Assembly: GCA_963791495.1 (NCBI GenBank)
Contig: CAWBST010000008.1
Span: 1 to 64,000, forward strand
Length of the DNA: 64,000 bases
Reading direction: 5' to 3'
DNA from: JAMXLO01 sp963791495
GTDB taxonomy: Bacteria; Pseudomonadota; Alphaproteobacteria; Acetobacterales; Acetobacteraceae
Numbering within the stretch: the first letter of the stretch is position 1; every line of letters starts with the position of its first letter. Positions 9,784-17,462 of this stretch are shown here, in pieces. The notes under the pieces are model-generated. The model ran no database searches. It was given only the letters and a program-made list of their open reading frames with translations, and was not told the origin of the DNA. Both the position numbers and the translations under genes were made by a program.

Positions 9784-11184
9784 ATGTCACTGTGGATGCC
9801 CTGGTGGAACGCGATCTGGCGGCTGCGCCCGGCGTTCTCCCGCCTGCGCAGCTTCCTTTGGTTCGTCACCGCCGTCGCAGGCTTCACCGTGCGCACCGAA
9901 CTGCTCGGCGTGACCAGCCTCTTGCGCGGGCTGAAGCTCGAGGCACGCTTCTACAACAAGCTGGTCGATCACTTTCACAGCCCCGCCGTGAAGCTCGACC
10001 GGCTCGCCGCGCTGTGGACCCGGACGGTGTTGCGGCTATTCCCGCAGCCGCTGCGCATCAACGGCCGGTGTATCGTGGTCGGCGACGGCATCAAGGTGCC
10101 AAAGCGCGGGCGCAAGATGCCGGCGGTCAAGCTCCTGCATCAGCAGTCAGAGTCAAACACCAAGCCCGAATACATCATGGGACACTCCCTCCAGGCAGTG
10201 AGCCTGCTCGTTCAGGCCGCCGCCAGCGTCTTCGCTGTGCCGCTCGCCATCCGCATCCACGAGGGGGTGGTGTGGTCCAATCGCGACCGCCGCACCTTGC
10301 TCGACAAGATGCTCGCCCTCCTCGGCATCGTCGCCATCGCAGAACCCTGCTACTTTGTCGCCGACGCCTACTATGCCGCCCGCAAGATCGTCACCGGTCT
10401 GCTCAAAGAGAACAACCACCTGGTCACGCGGGTGAAGTCCAACGCCGTCGCCTACGCCGCCCATCAGCAGCGCGGCCCGCGCAAGCGAGGCCGACCCAGG
10501 GTCTATGGCCGCAAGGTCAAGCTCAGCTCCCTGCTGCAAGATCCCAAGGGCTGCCAACAGGCCAAAAGTCCCGTCTACGGCGAGCGCCAGGTGGTCATCC
10601 AATATAAGGTCCGTGACCTGCTGTGGCGCCCGGCCGGCCGGCTCGTGCGCTTCGTGGCGGTGATCCATCCGGCACGAGGCTCGTGCCTGCTGATGTGCAC
10701 CGACACTTCATTGGCGGCCATCGAGATCATTCGCCTCTACGGCCTGCGCTTCAAGATCGAACACACGTTCAAGCAGGCGGTGCGGCTGATCGGCGCGTTC
10801 AGCTACCACTTCTGGATGTCCGACATGAAGCCGACGCGCCGCCGCAGCGGCAACCAGCATCTCCATCGCGCGTCGCCCGGATACCGCGACGCCGTCAGAC
10901 GCAAGCTGCACGCCTACCACGTCTTCATCCAGGCGGCTGTCGTCTGCCAGGGACTGCTTCAGTACCTGGCCGTCGCCTTCCCGCAGCGCGTCTGGGACGC
11001 TTTCGGCTCCTGGCTGCGCACCATCCGGCCCGGAATCCCGCCCTCAGAGCTGGTCGTGGCCAATGCCCTGCGCCAGAGCATGCCGGAATTTCTCGTGAAT
11101 TCCGCCACAGCCAACATCTTCGCGAAATTCGTCATCGAACGACAGGACACCGATAAAATGGAGGCATTCCGGCTCGCATCCTGA
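9784..11184 (+). CDS. DDE transposase of the 1,980-bp IS, copy 2
   Basis: 466-residue transposase with the same D101, D194, E326 triad as copy 1 and almost the same sequence. A longer frame beginning at 9730 is open in this copy only; MSLWMPWWN at 9784 is preferred because the upstream frame is not conserved in copy 1. Complete and probably functional. Confidence 0.88.
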   Translation: MSLWMPWWNAIWRLRPAFSRLRSFLWFVTAVAGFTVRTELLGVTSLLRGLKLEARFYNKLVDHFHSPAVKLDRLAALWTRTVLRLFPQPLRINGRCIVVGDGIKVPKRGRKMPAVKLLHQQSESNTKPEYIMGHSLQAVSLLVQAAASVFAVPLAIRIHEGVVWSNRDRRTLLDKMLALLGIVAIAEPCYFVADAYYAARKIVTGLLKENNHLVTRVKSNAVAYAAHQQRGPRKRGRPRVYGRKVKLSSLLQDPKGCQQAKSPVYGERQVVIQYKVRDLLWRPAGRLVRFVAVIHPARGSCLLMCTDTSLAAIEIIRLYGLRFKIEHTFKQAVRLIGAFSYHFWMSDMKPTRRRSGNQHLHRASPGYRDAVRRKLHAYHVFIQAAVVCQGLLQYLAVAFPQRVWDAFGSWLRTIRPGIPPSELVVANALRQSMPEFLVNSATANIFAKFVIERQDTDKMEAFRLAS

Positions 11185-11229
11185 GCCGAAATTCCGGCAG
11201 AACCCTGAACTCACGAGAATATAACATCA

Positions 11230-11490
11230 ATGGCTAAAACTTGGCGTGGCGGTCTCCGCGGCGATCGATCCATCTGCGAGCATCGAGGCGTACCGTGCTA
11301 TGACCAAGAATTGCTAGGACGGCTGCTTCCGTCCCCGTATTACAATGAGACGGCAAGAATCGAACGCATTACTCGGGCAACCGAACCCACACCGGCAGGT
11401 GGCCCCGTCCTTTCCCTCTTGAATTCGGGACGCGCGGGGGAAATGTTGATAAACTGGACGACTAGGTCCGAGGAAATAGGCCACTCATGA
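11230..11490 (+). pseudogene. C-terminal part of an unknown protein coupled to an SMC-like ATPase
   Basis: Frame of 86 codons starting MAKTWRGGLRGDRSICEHRG. Its end, which includes ATEPTPAGGPVLSLLNSGRA, looks like the tail of a larger protein, and IS copy 2 sits 12 bp upstream, so the IS probably removed or separated the 5' part. The stop codon overlaps the start of the following ATPase gene in ATGA, the classic arrangement of translationally coupled subunits. I do not recognise the family. An accessory (middle) component of an ABC-three-component-type conflict system would fit the context but is not demonstrated. Confidence 0.4.
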
Positions 11491-12345
11491 GCGTCCGCTT
11501 GCCAGTTTACACTTACATCGGAGTGGACGGCTTCCAGCTGTATCCTGGAACGCCTGAAGCTGCGGGCATACACCATGAACTTACGCCCGGACTTCACTTG
11601 ATTGCTGGCGTCAACGGCCTTGGCAAGTCGACTCTTCTACTCCTGCTGTACAACGGGCTGGTTGGCCCAGCAGCCATCCGCAATGACGATTTTGGTGTTT
11701 GGCAGCCGGTAGTTGCGCTCAGACGCGACGCCGAGCGGTTCCGACACCGTGTTGCTGACGGGGCCCGGAACGCTCGATGCGAAGTGCGTTTTGCGATTGG
11801 CGAGGACCGTTTTGAGGTCACACGGGCTCTTCATGACCTTTCCATAAGTCAGCTGGAGATTGAATGGCCTTGAGCAGATGCTGGATGAAGGGGTCAAACC
11901 TACGCGCCATCGTCGCATCGATGAACGTCGGCTCGTCTGCAGACGTCATTATCATCCTCAATTTAATCGTATTCATGTTCGAGGAGCGTGGCTTCCTAAT
12001 GTGGAGCAAGCTCGTACAACTCAATGCCTTGCGCGCGCTATTTATGGCGCCGACAGAAGCAAATCTCCTTGCCGAGAAGGCTCAAGCCGTCACCGCAGCG
12101 AATAGTGCCTACCGAAATCTGCTCTACATCGTGAATCGAGATAGCAAGCAGCTCATAAAGGACAGGGCCGCGGCAGCGGGGGCTGACACCCTCAGCGCTG
12201 AGTACCACACTCTGCAACGGGCCATTGCTGTACACAATGAAAATCATGCAGTGCTGACGGAACGACGTCGGTCGCTCGATGACGAGAAAAGGGAGAGTCG
12301 CACTACATACGTAAGCGTTGCGCTTCCCCCAAGTTGTTTTGCCGC
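11487..12345 (+). pseudogene. SMC/RecN-like P-loop ATPase, broken
   Basis: The N-terminus contains a P-loop, LIAGVNGLGKSTLLLLLYNG, after a beta-strand-rich lead (YTYIGVDGFQLYPG), as in AAA_23/SMC-like ATPases. The frame ends at 11873. Another frame continues with VIIILNLIVFMFEERGFLMW, then VQLNALRALFMAPTEANLLA and a predicted coiled-coil arm up to about 12345, where an IS66 remnant begins. One or two frame changes lie between 11865 and 11900. The C-terminal half with the signature and Walker B motifs is missing. The ATPase of a DNA-repair or anti-phage module is the likely origin. The start is coupled (ATGA) to the upstream frame, with GAGGAAA about 12 bases before it. Confidence 0.55.
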
Positions 12346-12425
12346 CCCGTGACGTGATGTCCTTGCACCATGATGGTGGACACGGACTGCCCGGTGATCA
12401 GCACGACGGAAGCGGAGGTTGATAC

Positions 12426-12457
12426 GAGCACTCATACGAGTGGTCGTATGAGTGCTC
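12426..12457. repeat. Perfect 14-bp inverted repeat at the tnpA start
   Basis: Stems GAGCACTCATACGA and TCGTATGAGTGCTC separated by GTGG, with all 14 pairs matching. The right arm contains the ATG (12448-12450) chosen for the IS66 tnpA, so in mRNA the hairpin would hide the start codon. It may be an operator or a translation-inhibiting hairpin. The same palindrome was not noticed elsewhere in the window. Confidence 0.7.
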
Positions 12458-12834
12458 ACCGGCAGCGGATCGAGGTGATCACGCGGGGCGAGCGGCGGCG
12501 ACGTTGGTCGCTGGAGGAGAAGCAGGCGATCGTGGCGGAGAGCCTGGCACCGAACGCCTCGCTGACGGCGGTCGCGCGCAGGCACGAGATCGGCACGGGA
12601 CTGCTGTATGCCTGGCGCCACCAGCTGCTGGGCCGACGATCCGGAGAAGCGGCATGTTTCGCCCGCGTCGATGTCATGAGCGAGCCGCATCGCCTGAGCG
12701 GACCGGTGATCGCCGCACCTGCCCAGTGATCCGGCCTGATCGAGATCGTTCTGCCGGGCGGGATATCGGTGCGTGTGGATGCGCAGGTGGACGATCGGGC
12801 ACTCCGCCGCGTGCTCGCCGCACTGCGCGGATGA
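12448..12834 (+). pseudogene. tnpA: IS66-family TnpA with an internal TGA
   Basis: Accessory protein of IS66-type elements. From MSAHRQRIEVITRGERRRRW the helix-turn-helix region WSLEEKQAIVAESLAPNASL, TAVARRHEIGTGLLYAWR is clear. The frame is stopped by TGA at 12727-12729, but the same frame then continues SGLIEIVLPGGISVRVDAQV, DDRALRRVLAALRG and ends at 12834, the normal TnpA tail. A single nonsense change therefore explains the break. The stop overlaps the tnpB start in ATGA. An upstream in-frame ATG at 12370 exists, but the conserved protein begins near 12448. Confidence 0.75.
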
Positions 12835-13153
12835 TTGCCATTCCGCCCGGCGTGCGCGTGTGGCTGGCGTGCGGTCGAACCGACATGCGCAAAGGCATGG
12901 ATGGTTTGGCGATGTTGGCGCAGCAGGTGCTGAACGACGACCCGTTCGGCGGTGCCTTGTTTGCCTTCCGCGGGCGGCGAGGCGGCGTGGTCAAGCTACT
13001 TTGGTATGACGGGCAGGGCATGTGCCTGTTCAGCAAGCGGCTGGAGCGCGGCCATTTCGTCTGGCCGATGACCGACACCGGTCGGGTGTCGCTGACGTGG
13101 CCCTTCAGCCCACGGGCTTGTCCCGTGGGGGCGCAATTGTCGATGCTGCTGGA
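12831..13153 (+). pseudogene. tnpB: IS66-family TnpB, truncated, with an in-frame palindromic insert
   Basis: Starts MIAIPPGVRVWLACGRTDMR and has the TnpB core KGMDGLAMLAQQVLNDDPFG, LLWYDGQGMCLFSKRLERGH. The usual sequence VSLTPAQLSMLL is interrupted between VSLT and AQLSMLL by eleven codons, replacing one proline codon (net +30 bp, frame kept), that hold a GC-rich palindrome. The gene is cut off after LSMLLD where the next element begins. The IS66 DDE transposase TnpC is absent. Confidence 0.75.
13109..13129. repeat. GC-rich palindromic insert 1 (in tnpB)
   Basis: Eight-base stems CCCACGGG and CCCGTGGG with loop CTTGT. It is an insertion relative to the normal tnpB reading, as shown by the conserved residues on both sides. 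Related palindromes occur at 17824, 20546, 22512 and 28569. Confidence 0.65.
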
Positions 13154-13637
13154 TCACCCATGTTGATGCCCCTCCTGGTGCGGCTGACAGATTCTGAGAT
13201 CAAGGCGGTTGATGGTGTGGTTGCGCAGGTTTCGAATGCTGTCGAGAACGGCAGGGGCGTCCTGGAAGAGGTAGGCTCCGCTGGGCTGCCGATCCAGCAA
13301 GAGCCGCTTCTCCCTTATCTGTACATAGAGCCAGTTCACGGGGATGCTCAGCTTGGCGGCCAGCTCGGGCGCGGTGAGCGAGCTCGAGGCATGGGACCAT
13401 CTGCTGCGTGGCTTGCTCACCTGGATGCCGGAGGCGTGCCGGATCCGTTGCACGGTGATTGGGAGGACCTTTCCCTCGCAGTTAGGGGAGCGATGGCCCT
13501 CACCTGTGAGAACAGTGGCGATCTCAACGTCGGGCATGCCGTTGCGAGCAAGGTCGAGCGCTCTGGCGCGCATTTCCATTCCTCGGGTGAGCATGGCGAT
13601 GGAGTTGACCTTCATCTCGAGAGTGCCGAGTTCTCGG

Positions 13638-14021
13638 CTACTTTCTGGCGGCTCGTGACGTGCGCTCATAGTCGTCGAGCCACGGTTCGATGAGCCGGTC
13701 GAGTTCCTCCAGCTCGCGCTCAGAGTAGGACTCTGGCGCACAGTTTTCGAGCCAACCCAGCACGTGAGTTTCGATCAGGTAGCGAGGCACGCCCGGATGC
13801 TCAAGGTGGATGCGCTCCGCCGACTGCTCGATCGATAGTCGTTTCCCATCTGCCCAGACGATCTTGCGCTGCCTGGCGTCGACGCCGGCATGTTCCAGTG
13901 CGTCGAACACCAGATCGAGTGCCTCGATCGACTGTTGTCCCTCGGGTGCGTCCATCCATTCAAGAAAGCCGTCGATGAAGGGGCTGTCCTCGAAGGGGTG
14001 TTTCGCGCGCCGCTTGCCCAT
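13638..14021 (-). CDS. IS passenger protein, 127 aa, copy 3
   Basis: Homologue of the passenger proteins in copies 1 and 2, same length, starting MGKRRAKHPFEDSPFIDGFL. The segment DAPEGQQSIEALDLVFDALE and the downstream VDARQRKIVWADGKRLSIEQ are preserved exactly, while other positions differ, consistent with purifying selection. Function unknown. Confidence 0.75.
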   Translation of the reverse strand: MGKRRAKHPFEDSPFIDGFLEWMDAPEGQQSIEALDLVFDALEHAGVDARQRKIVWADGKRLSIEQSAERIHLEHPGVPRYLIETHVLGWLENCAPESYSERELEELDRLIEPWLDDYERTSRAARK

Positions 14022-14161
14022 CGGATGAGGATAGCACCGCTGATCACTGCTGTCGCGAGGCTCACGATAGATTCATGGCCGATCACAAGAGATTCAACAG
14101 CGTTACAGTGATTGCAGGGGTATCGAACATCATTCATCAGAAACAACAGCGAGCCGGCCCG

Positions 14162-15562
14162 ATGTCACTTTGGATCAACTGGTGGAACGCGATCTGGCGG
14201 CTGCGCCCGGCGTTCTCCCGCCTGCAAACCTTCTTCTGGTTCGCCACCGCCGTGGCAGGCTTCACCGTGCGCACGGACATGCTCGGCGTGACCAGCATCG
14301 TGCGCGCACTGAACCTCGACGCTCGTTGCTACAATACCCTCCTCGATTGCTTCCACAGCTCCGCCGTGAAGCTCGACCGGCTCACAGCGCTGTGGACCCA
14401 GGTGGTGCTGCGGCTATTCCCCCTGCCGCTGCGCGTCAATGGCAGGTGCGTCCTGGTCGGCGACGGCATCAAGGTCCCCAAGTGCGGCCGCAAGATGCCG
14501 GCGGTCAAGCTCCTGCATCAGCAGTCCGAATCAAACACCAAGCCCGAGTACATTATGGGGCACTCGCTGCAGGCGGTAAGCCTGCTCGTTCAGGCCGCCT
14601 CCAGCTTCTTCGCCGTGCCGCTCGCCGTGCGCATCCATGAGGGACTGGTATGGTCCAATCGCGACCGCCGCACCCTGCTCGACAAAATGCTCGCACTCCT
14701 CGGCATCGCCGCCGTCGACCAGCCCTTCTACTTCGTCGCCGACGCCTACTATGCCGCCCACAAGATCGTCGCCGGCCTGCTCAAGCAGAACAACCACCTG
14801 CTTACCCGGATGAAGTCCAACGCCGTCGCCTATACCGCTTACCAGCAGCGGGGGCCGCGCAAGCGAGGTCGCCCCCGGGTCTATGGCAGGAAGATCAAGC
14901 TCAGCTCCTTATTGCAAGCCCCCAGGGACTTCCAACAAGCCCCAAGCCCCGTCTACGGCGAGAACAAAGTGATCATCCAGTATCGGGTCCGCGACCTGCT
15001 GTGGCGTCCCGCCGGCCGGCTAGTGCGCTTCGTCGCCGTGATCCATCCCGCAAGAGGTGCCTGCCTCCTCATGTGCACCGACACTTCCCTTGACGCCATC
15101 GACATCATTCGTCTCTACGGCCTGCGCTTCAAGATCGAGCACACCTTCAAGCAGGCAGTGCGCCAGATCGGTTCGTTCACCTACCATTTCTGGATGTTCA
15201 ACATGAAGCCGCTGCGCCGCAACAACGGCAATCAGCATCTCCATCGCACCTCGCTCGATTACCGCAACGACGTCAAGCGCAAGCTTCACGCTTACCACGT
15301 CTTCGTCCAGGCCGGCATAATCTGCCAGGGACTGCTACAGTACCTCGCCGTTGCCTACCCTCAGCTCGTCTGGAACTCTTTCGGCTCCTGGCTGCGAACC
15401 ATTCGCCCCGGCGTCCCGCCCTCCGAGCTCGTCGTCGCCACCGCGCTACGCCAGAGCCTCCCCGAATTTCTCTTGAATATACCCCAAAGCTCCATCTTCG
15501 CGAAATTCGTCACCGAACGACAGGACACCAACAAAATGCAGGCCTTCCGCCTCGCCGCCTGA
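14162..15562 (+). CDS. DDE transposase of the 1,980-bp IS, copy 3
   Basis: 466 residues from MSLWINWWN, colinear with copies 1 and 2 and with the same triad (VGDGIKVPK, FYFVADAYYAA, YGLRFKIEHTFK). Many conservative substitutions show that it is an older lineage or a separately acquired isoform. An in-frame ATG at 14075 would extend it, but that region is not conserved as protein. The frame is intact. Confidence 0.87.
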   Translation: MSLWINWWNAIWRLRPAFSRLQTFFWFATAVAGFTVRTDMLGVTSIVRALNLDARCYNTLLDCFHSSAVKLDRLTALWTQVVLRLFPLPLRVNGRCVLVGDGIKVPKCGRKMPAVKLLHQQSESNTKPEYIMGHSLQAVSLLVQAASSFFAVPLAVRIHEGLVWSNRDRRTLLDKMLALLGIAAVDQPFYFVADAYYAAHKIVAGLLKQNNHLLTRMKSNAVAYTAYQQRGPRKRGRPRVYGRKIKLSSLLQAPRDFQQAPSPVYGENKVIIQYRVRDLLWRPAGRLVRFVAVIHPARGACLLMCTDTSLDAIDIIRLYGLRFKIEHTFKQAVRQIGSFTYHFWMFNMKPLRRNNGNQHLHRTSLDYRNDVKRKLHAYHVFVQAGIICQGLLQYLAVAYPQLVWNSFGSWLRTIRPGVPPSELVVATALRQSLPEFLLNIPQSSIFAKFVTERQDTNKMQAFRLAA

Positions 15563-16079
15563 CACCCAAATTCCCAGCAAACCCCGGACTCGCGAGCTTC
15601 ATCTTGACCTCAAGATTGGTCGCCGCGCCGCCGCGCCAGACAATCCGGACTGAGGCGATGTCGTGCTCACCGCGATCGAGCACGACCTTTTCGATGAGGC
15701 ATCGCAACAGCGCCTTGCGTTGAGCATCCGTGGTGGTCGGGTCAGCCCAGATTTGTGGGAGACGGCCGGCGAGGCTGACAACCTTGCCTTGCAAGGCCTT
15801 ACCCATCCCCCTGTGAGCGATGGTCTGGGGAGAGGTCTTGTGTGCGAGCGCTTCCTCGGCCGCCCTGACCTCGTTCAGGGCAGCTTCCCAGCGGCGCTCG
15901 AGTTCCGCGGCGACAAGACGATTGTCGGGATCGACCTTGTTGAACTGCCGTTCCGCCAGAGCGGCGGCGTACCGCTTCCGTTCGAGCTGACGTTCTGCAC
16001 TGGTGTCAAATCGCTTCCAATTCCGACCCCCTTTTCGCGTCCAATCGTGACCCCTGTTCGACCGCTGTCTGGAGCTTAT

Positions 16080-16174
16080 CCACGTCATGCATAGGAGGGA
16101 CCCACGCCCGTAGCGCAGCGCCTTGGGCGTTGCGCGGAGCGAAGGGCGCGGGAGGTCCCTGTGCATCACGTGGG
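16080..16174. repeat. 95-nt imperfect palindrome inside the IS21 end
   Basis: The outer arms CCACGTCATGCA and TGCATCACGTGG pair with one mismatch; a middle part pairs GACC/GGTC and CGCCC/GGGCG with bulges. The inner arms GCGCAGCGCC (16113-16122) and GGCGTTGCGC (16126-16135) pair with one G-T. It lies between the IS21 terminal repeat and the small IS21 gene. It could be a folded-in small non-autonomous element or a terminator-like structure; nothing in it is coding. Confidence 0.55.
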
Positions 16175-16193
16175 TAAGCGTGGGAGGGGGTGG

Positions 16194-16505
16194 TCAGTCC
16201 CGACCGAAGCCGCGCGGCGGAACAATCGCTTGAAGTTCGCTGAGGTCGAGATCGCAGATCGCGCGCAACGCCTCCGCGGTCGCGCTGTCCTGAAGGTTGT
16301 CCGGCAGGCTTTCCAGCCACGCCGCGAACTCAACCTGTGCTTCCACGAGGCCAGTGACGTGGTCGGTCCAGCGCGGGGCCCGGCCGCGATGATCAGCTGG
16401 ACGACGCGTGCGGACGACCGGCACGCCGGCGGTGCGCGCGGCACGATAGCGGGCCTGGCGTTCGGCATCGGTCATGGCTGTTTCACCGATCGATTTGCGT
16501 GGCAT
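16194..16505 (-). CDS. Small IS21-associated protein, 103 aa
   Basis: Starts MPRKSIGETAMTDAERQARY and ends AICDLDLSELQAIVPPRGFG RD. A very similar small protein is commonly found next to IS21-type istB genes in alphaproteobacteria (from memory); its role is unknown. The basic N-terminus DAERQARYRAARTAGVPVVR suggests nucleic-acid binding. It follows istB on the same strand by about 50 bp and appears intact. A start at the internal ATG 16475 (MTDAER) is also possible. Confidence 0.6.
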   Translation of the reverse strand: MPRKSIGETAMTDAERQARYRAARTAGVPVVRTRRPADHRGRAPRWTDHVTGLVEAQVEFAAWLESLPDNLQDSATAEALRAICDLDLSELQAIVPPRGFGRD

Positions 16506-17279
16506 ATTTCCACTCCGAAGCGTTACGTCACGATACGTGGAGCCGGCGAAGACGGTTCAATTGCGGTTCTTGAAGCGCCAACTGTCATTGCCGGTCTCGA
16601 TGATGTCGCAGTGATGCGTCAGGCGATCCAGCATGGCGGTGGTCATCCGGGCGTCGCCAAACACCTGCGGCCAATCGGCGAAGGCTAGGTTGGTCGTGAT
16701 CAGCAACGAGGTGTTTTCGTACAGTTTGCTGATCAGGTGGAACAGCAACTGGCCTCCCGGCTGGCTGAATGGCAGGTAGCCGAGTTCGTCGATGGCGATG
16801 AGATCATAACGTAGCAGCTTCTCGGCCAGGCGGCCGGTGCGGCCGGCGGCTTTCTCTTGTTCAAGCTGATTGACGAGATCGACCAGGTTGAAGAAGCGCC
16901 CCTTCGCCCGGGTGCGAATGACGGCCGCGGCGACGCCAATGCATAGGTGAGTTTTGCCGGTACCGGACGGACCAGCGTCATACTGCCGGGCGTCCGGCGC
17001 GCGAGGAGCGGATTCGATATCCGTTCCATCCACGAAGCGGTGAACTCGTCGTAGTTGTTGGTGTCAAGCGCCACGCTGGCATCGAACACTTGGTGATCCG
17101 GCAACCTGACCGGACCCTGGCACTGCTGCCAGCCTGGATGACTACACCGCGGACGAGCGAGATCGGGCTCGTGGAACATCCGCGTCTTTGCCTGGAGCGG
17201 CTCGCCGACCTGCGTTATCTGGTCGATGCGCTCCTAGCCTCATGCCGGGGGGAATCGTCCCTCCGACAGGGGGCTGGTC

Positions 17280-17462
17280 ATGAGAGGCGAACGACACCGT
17301 CAGCGGGATCTGTTCGAGCCACAAGAGACGACGCCGCTATTGCGGGCGTCGCTACAAGCGAAGCTTGCGCCGTTGCTGCAGGCGTTGCTGACCGAGGCAG
17401 CCGCGATCGAACGCGTCAGGTGCGGTAACAGGGAGACCGGTGATGACCAAGATCACTCCTGA
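17280..17462 (+). CDS. Small protein preceding the serine recombinase, 60 aa
   Basis: Starts MRGERHRQRDLFEPQETTPL and contains a helical segment LQAKLAPLLQALLTEAAAIE. Its end overlaps the recombinase start by 20 bp. Similar short genes precede this recombinase type in other alphaproteobacteria (from memory). It may be a recombination directionality factor or a leader; this is inferred from position only. An upstream GGGGGCTGG gives only a weak ribosome-binding site. Confidence 0.5.
   Translation: MRGERHRQRDLFEPQETTPLLRASLQAKLAPLLQALLTEAAAIERVRCGNRETGDDQDHS

Larger units (their letters stand above)
9238..11217. mobile_element. 1,980-bp IS with divergent passenger gene, copy 2
   Basis: Same length and organisation as copy 1 and nearly identical in sequence. 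Left end CTCGAGAGTGCCGAG, right end CTCACGAG. AATAT lies at 9232-9236, two bases before the repeat as drawn, and again at 11218-11222, so the exact outer boundary may differ by a base or two. Visible differences from copy 1 are a missing T just before the transposase start (so the upstream frame is open here), a short run near 10670 (CCGGCACGAGG against CCCACCAGAGG) and scattered single changes. Confidence 0.85.
13616..15596. mobile_element. 1,981-bp IS with divergent passenger gene, copy 3 (diverged)
   Basis: Same architecture as copies 1 and 2 but clearly diverged in both genes. Left end CTCGAGAGTGCCGAG, right end CCCCGGACTCGCGAG. CTTCAT flanks both ends (13610-13615 and 15597-15602); two further bases (CT) also match, so the duplication could be 6-8 bp. 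Insertion interrupted a serine recombinase gene whose reading frame joins exactly when the IS and one repeat are removed, which supports the boundaries. Confidence 0.88.
13154..16020 (-). pseudogene. Large serine recombinase C-terminal part, split by IS copy 3
   Basis: Two pieces of one gene on the minus strand. The upstream piece (about 16014-15597) reads AERQFNKVDPDNRLVAAELE, RRWEAALNEVRAAEEAL and VRIVWRGGAATNLEVKMK. The downstream piece (13615-13154) continues KVNSIAMLTRGMEMRARALD, EIATVLTGEGHRSPNC, SIPVNWLYVQIREKRLLLDR and ends RICQPHQEGHQHG. The join is exact across the 1,981-bp IS with CTTCAT duplicated. The VDPDNRLVAxELERRW coiled-coil motif is shared with the second recombinase at 17443. 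The N-terminal resolvase domain is missing: homology stops near 16020 where the IS21 end starts. Non-functional. Confidence 0.75.

Noticed and set aside
13638..14021. Antitoxin or toxin call for the 127-aa IS passenger
   Set aside because: No toxin or antitoxin motif is visible; only position and conservation are known.
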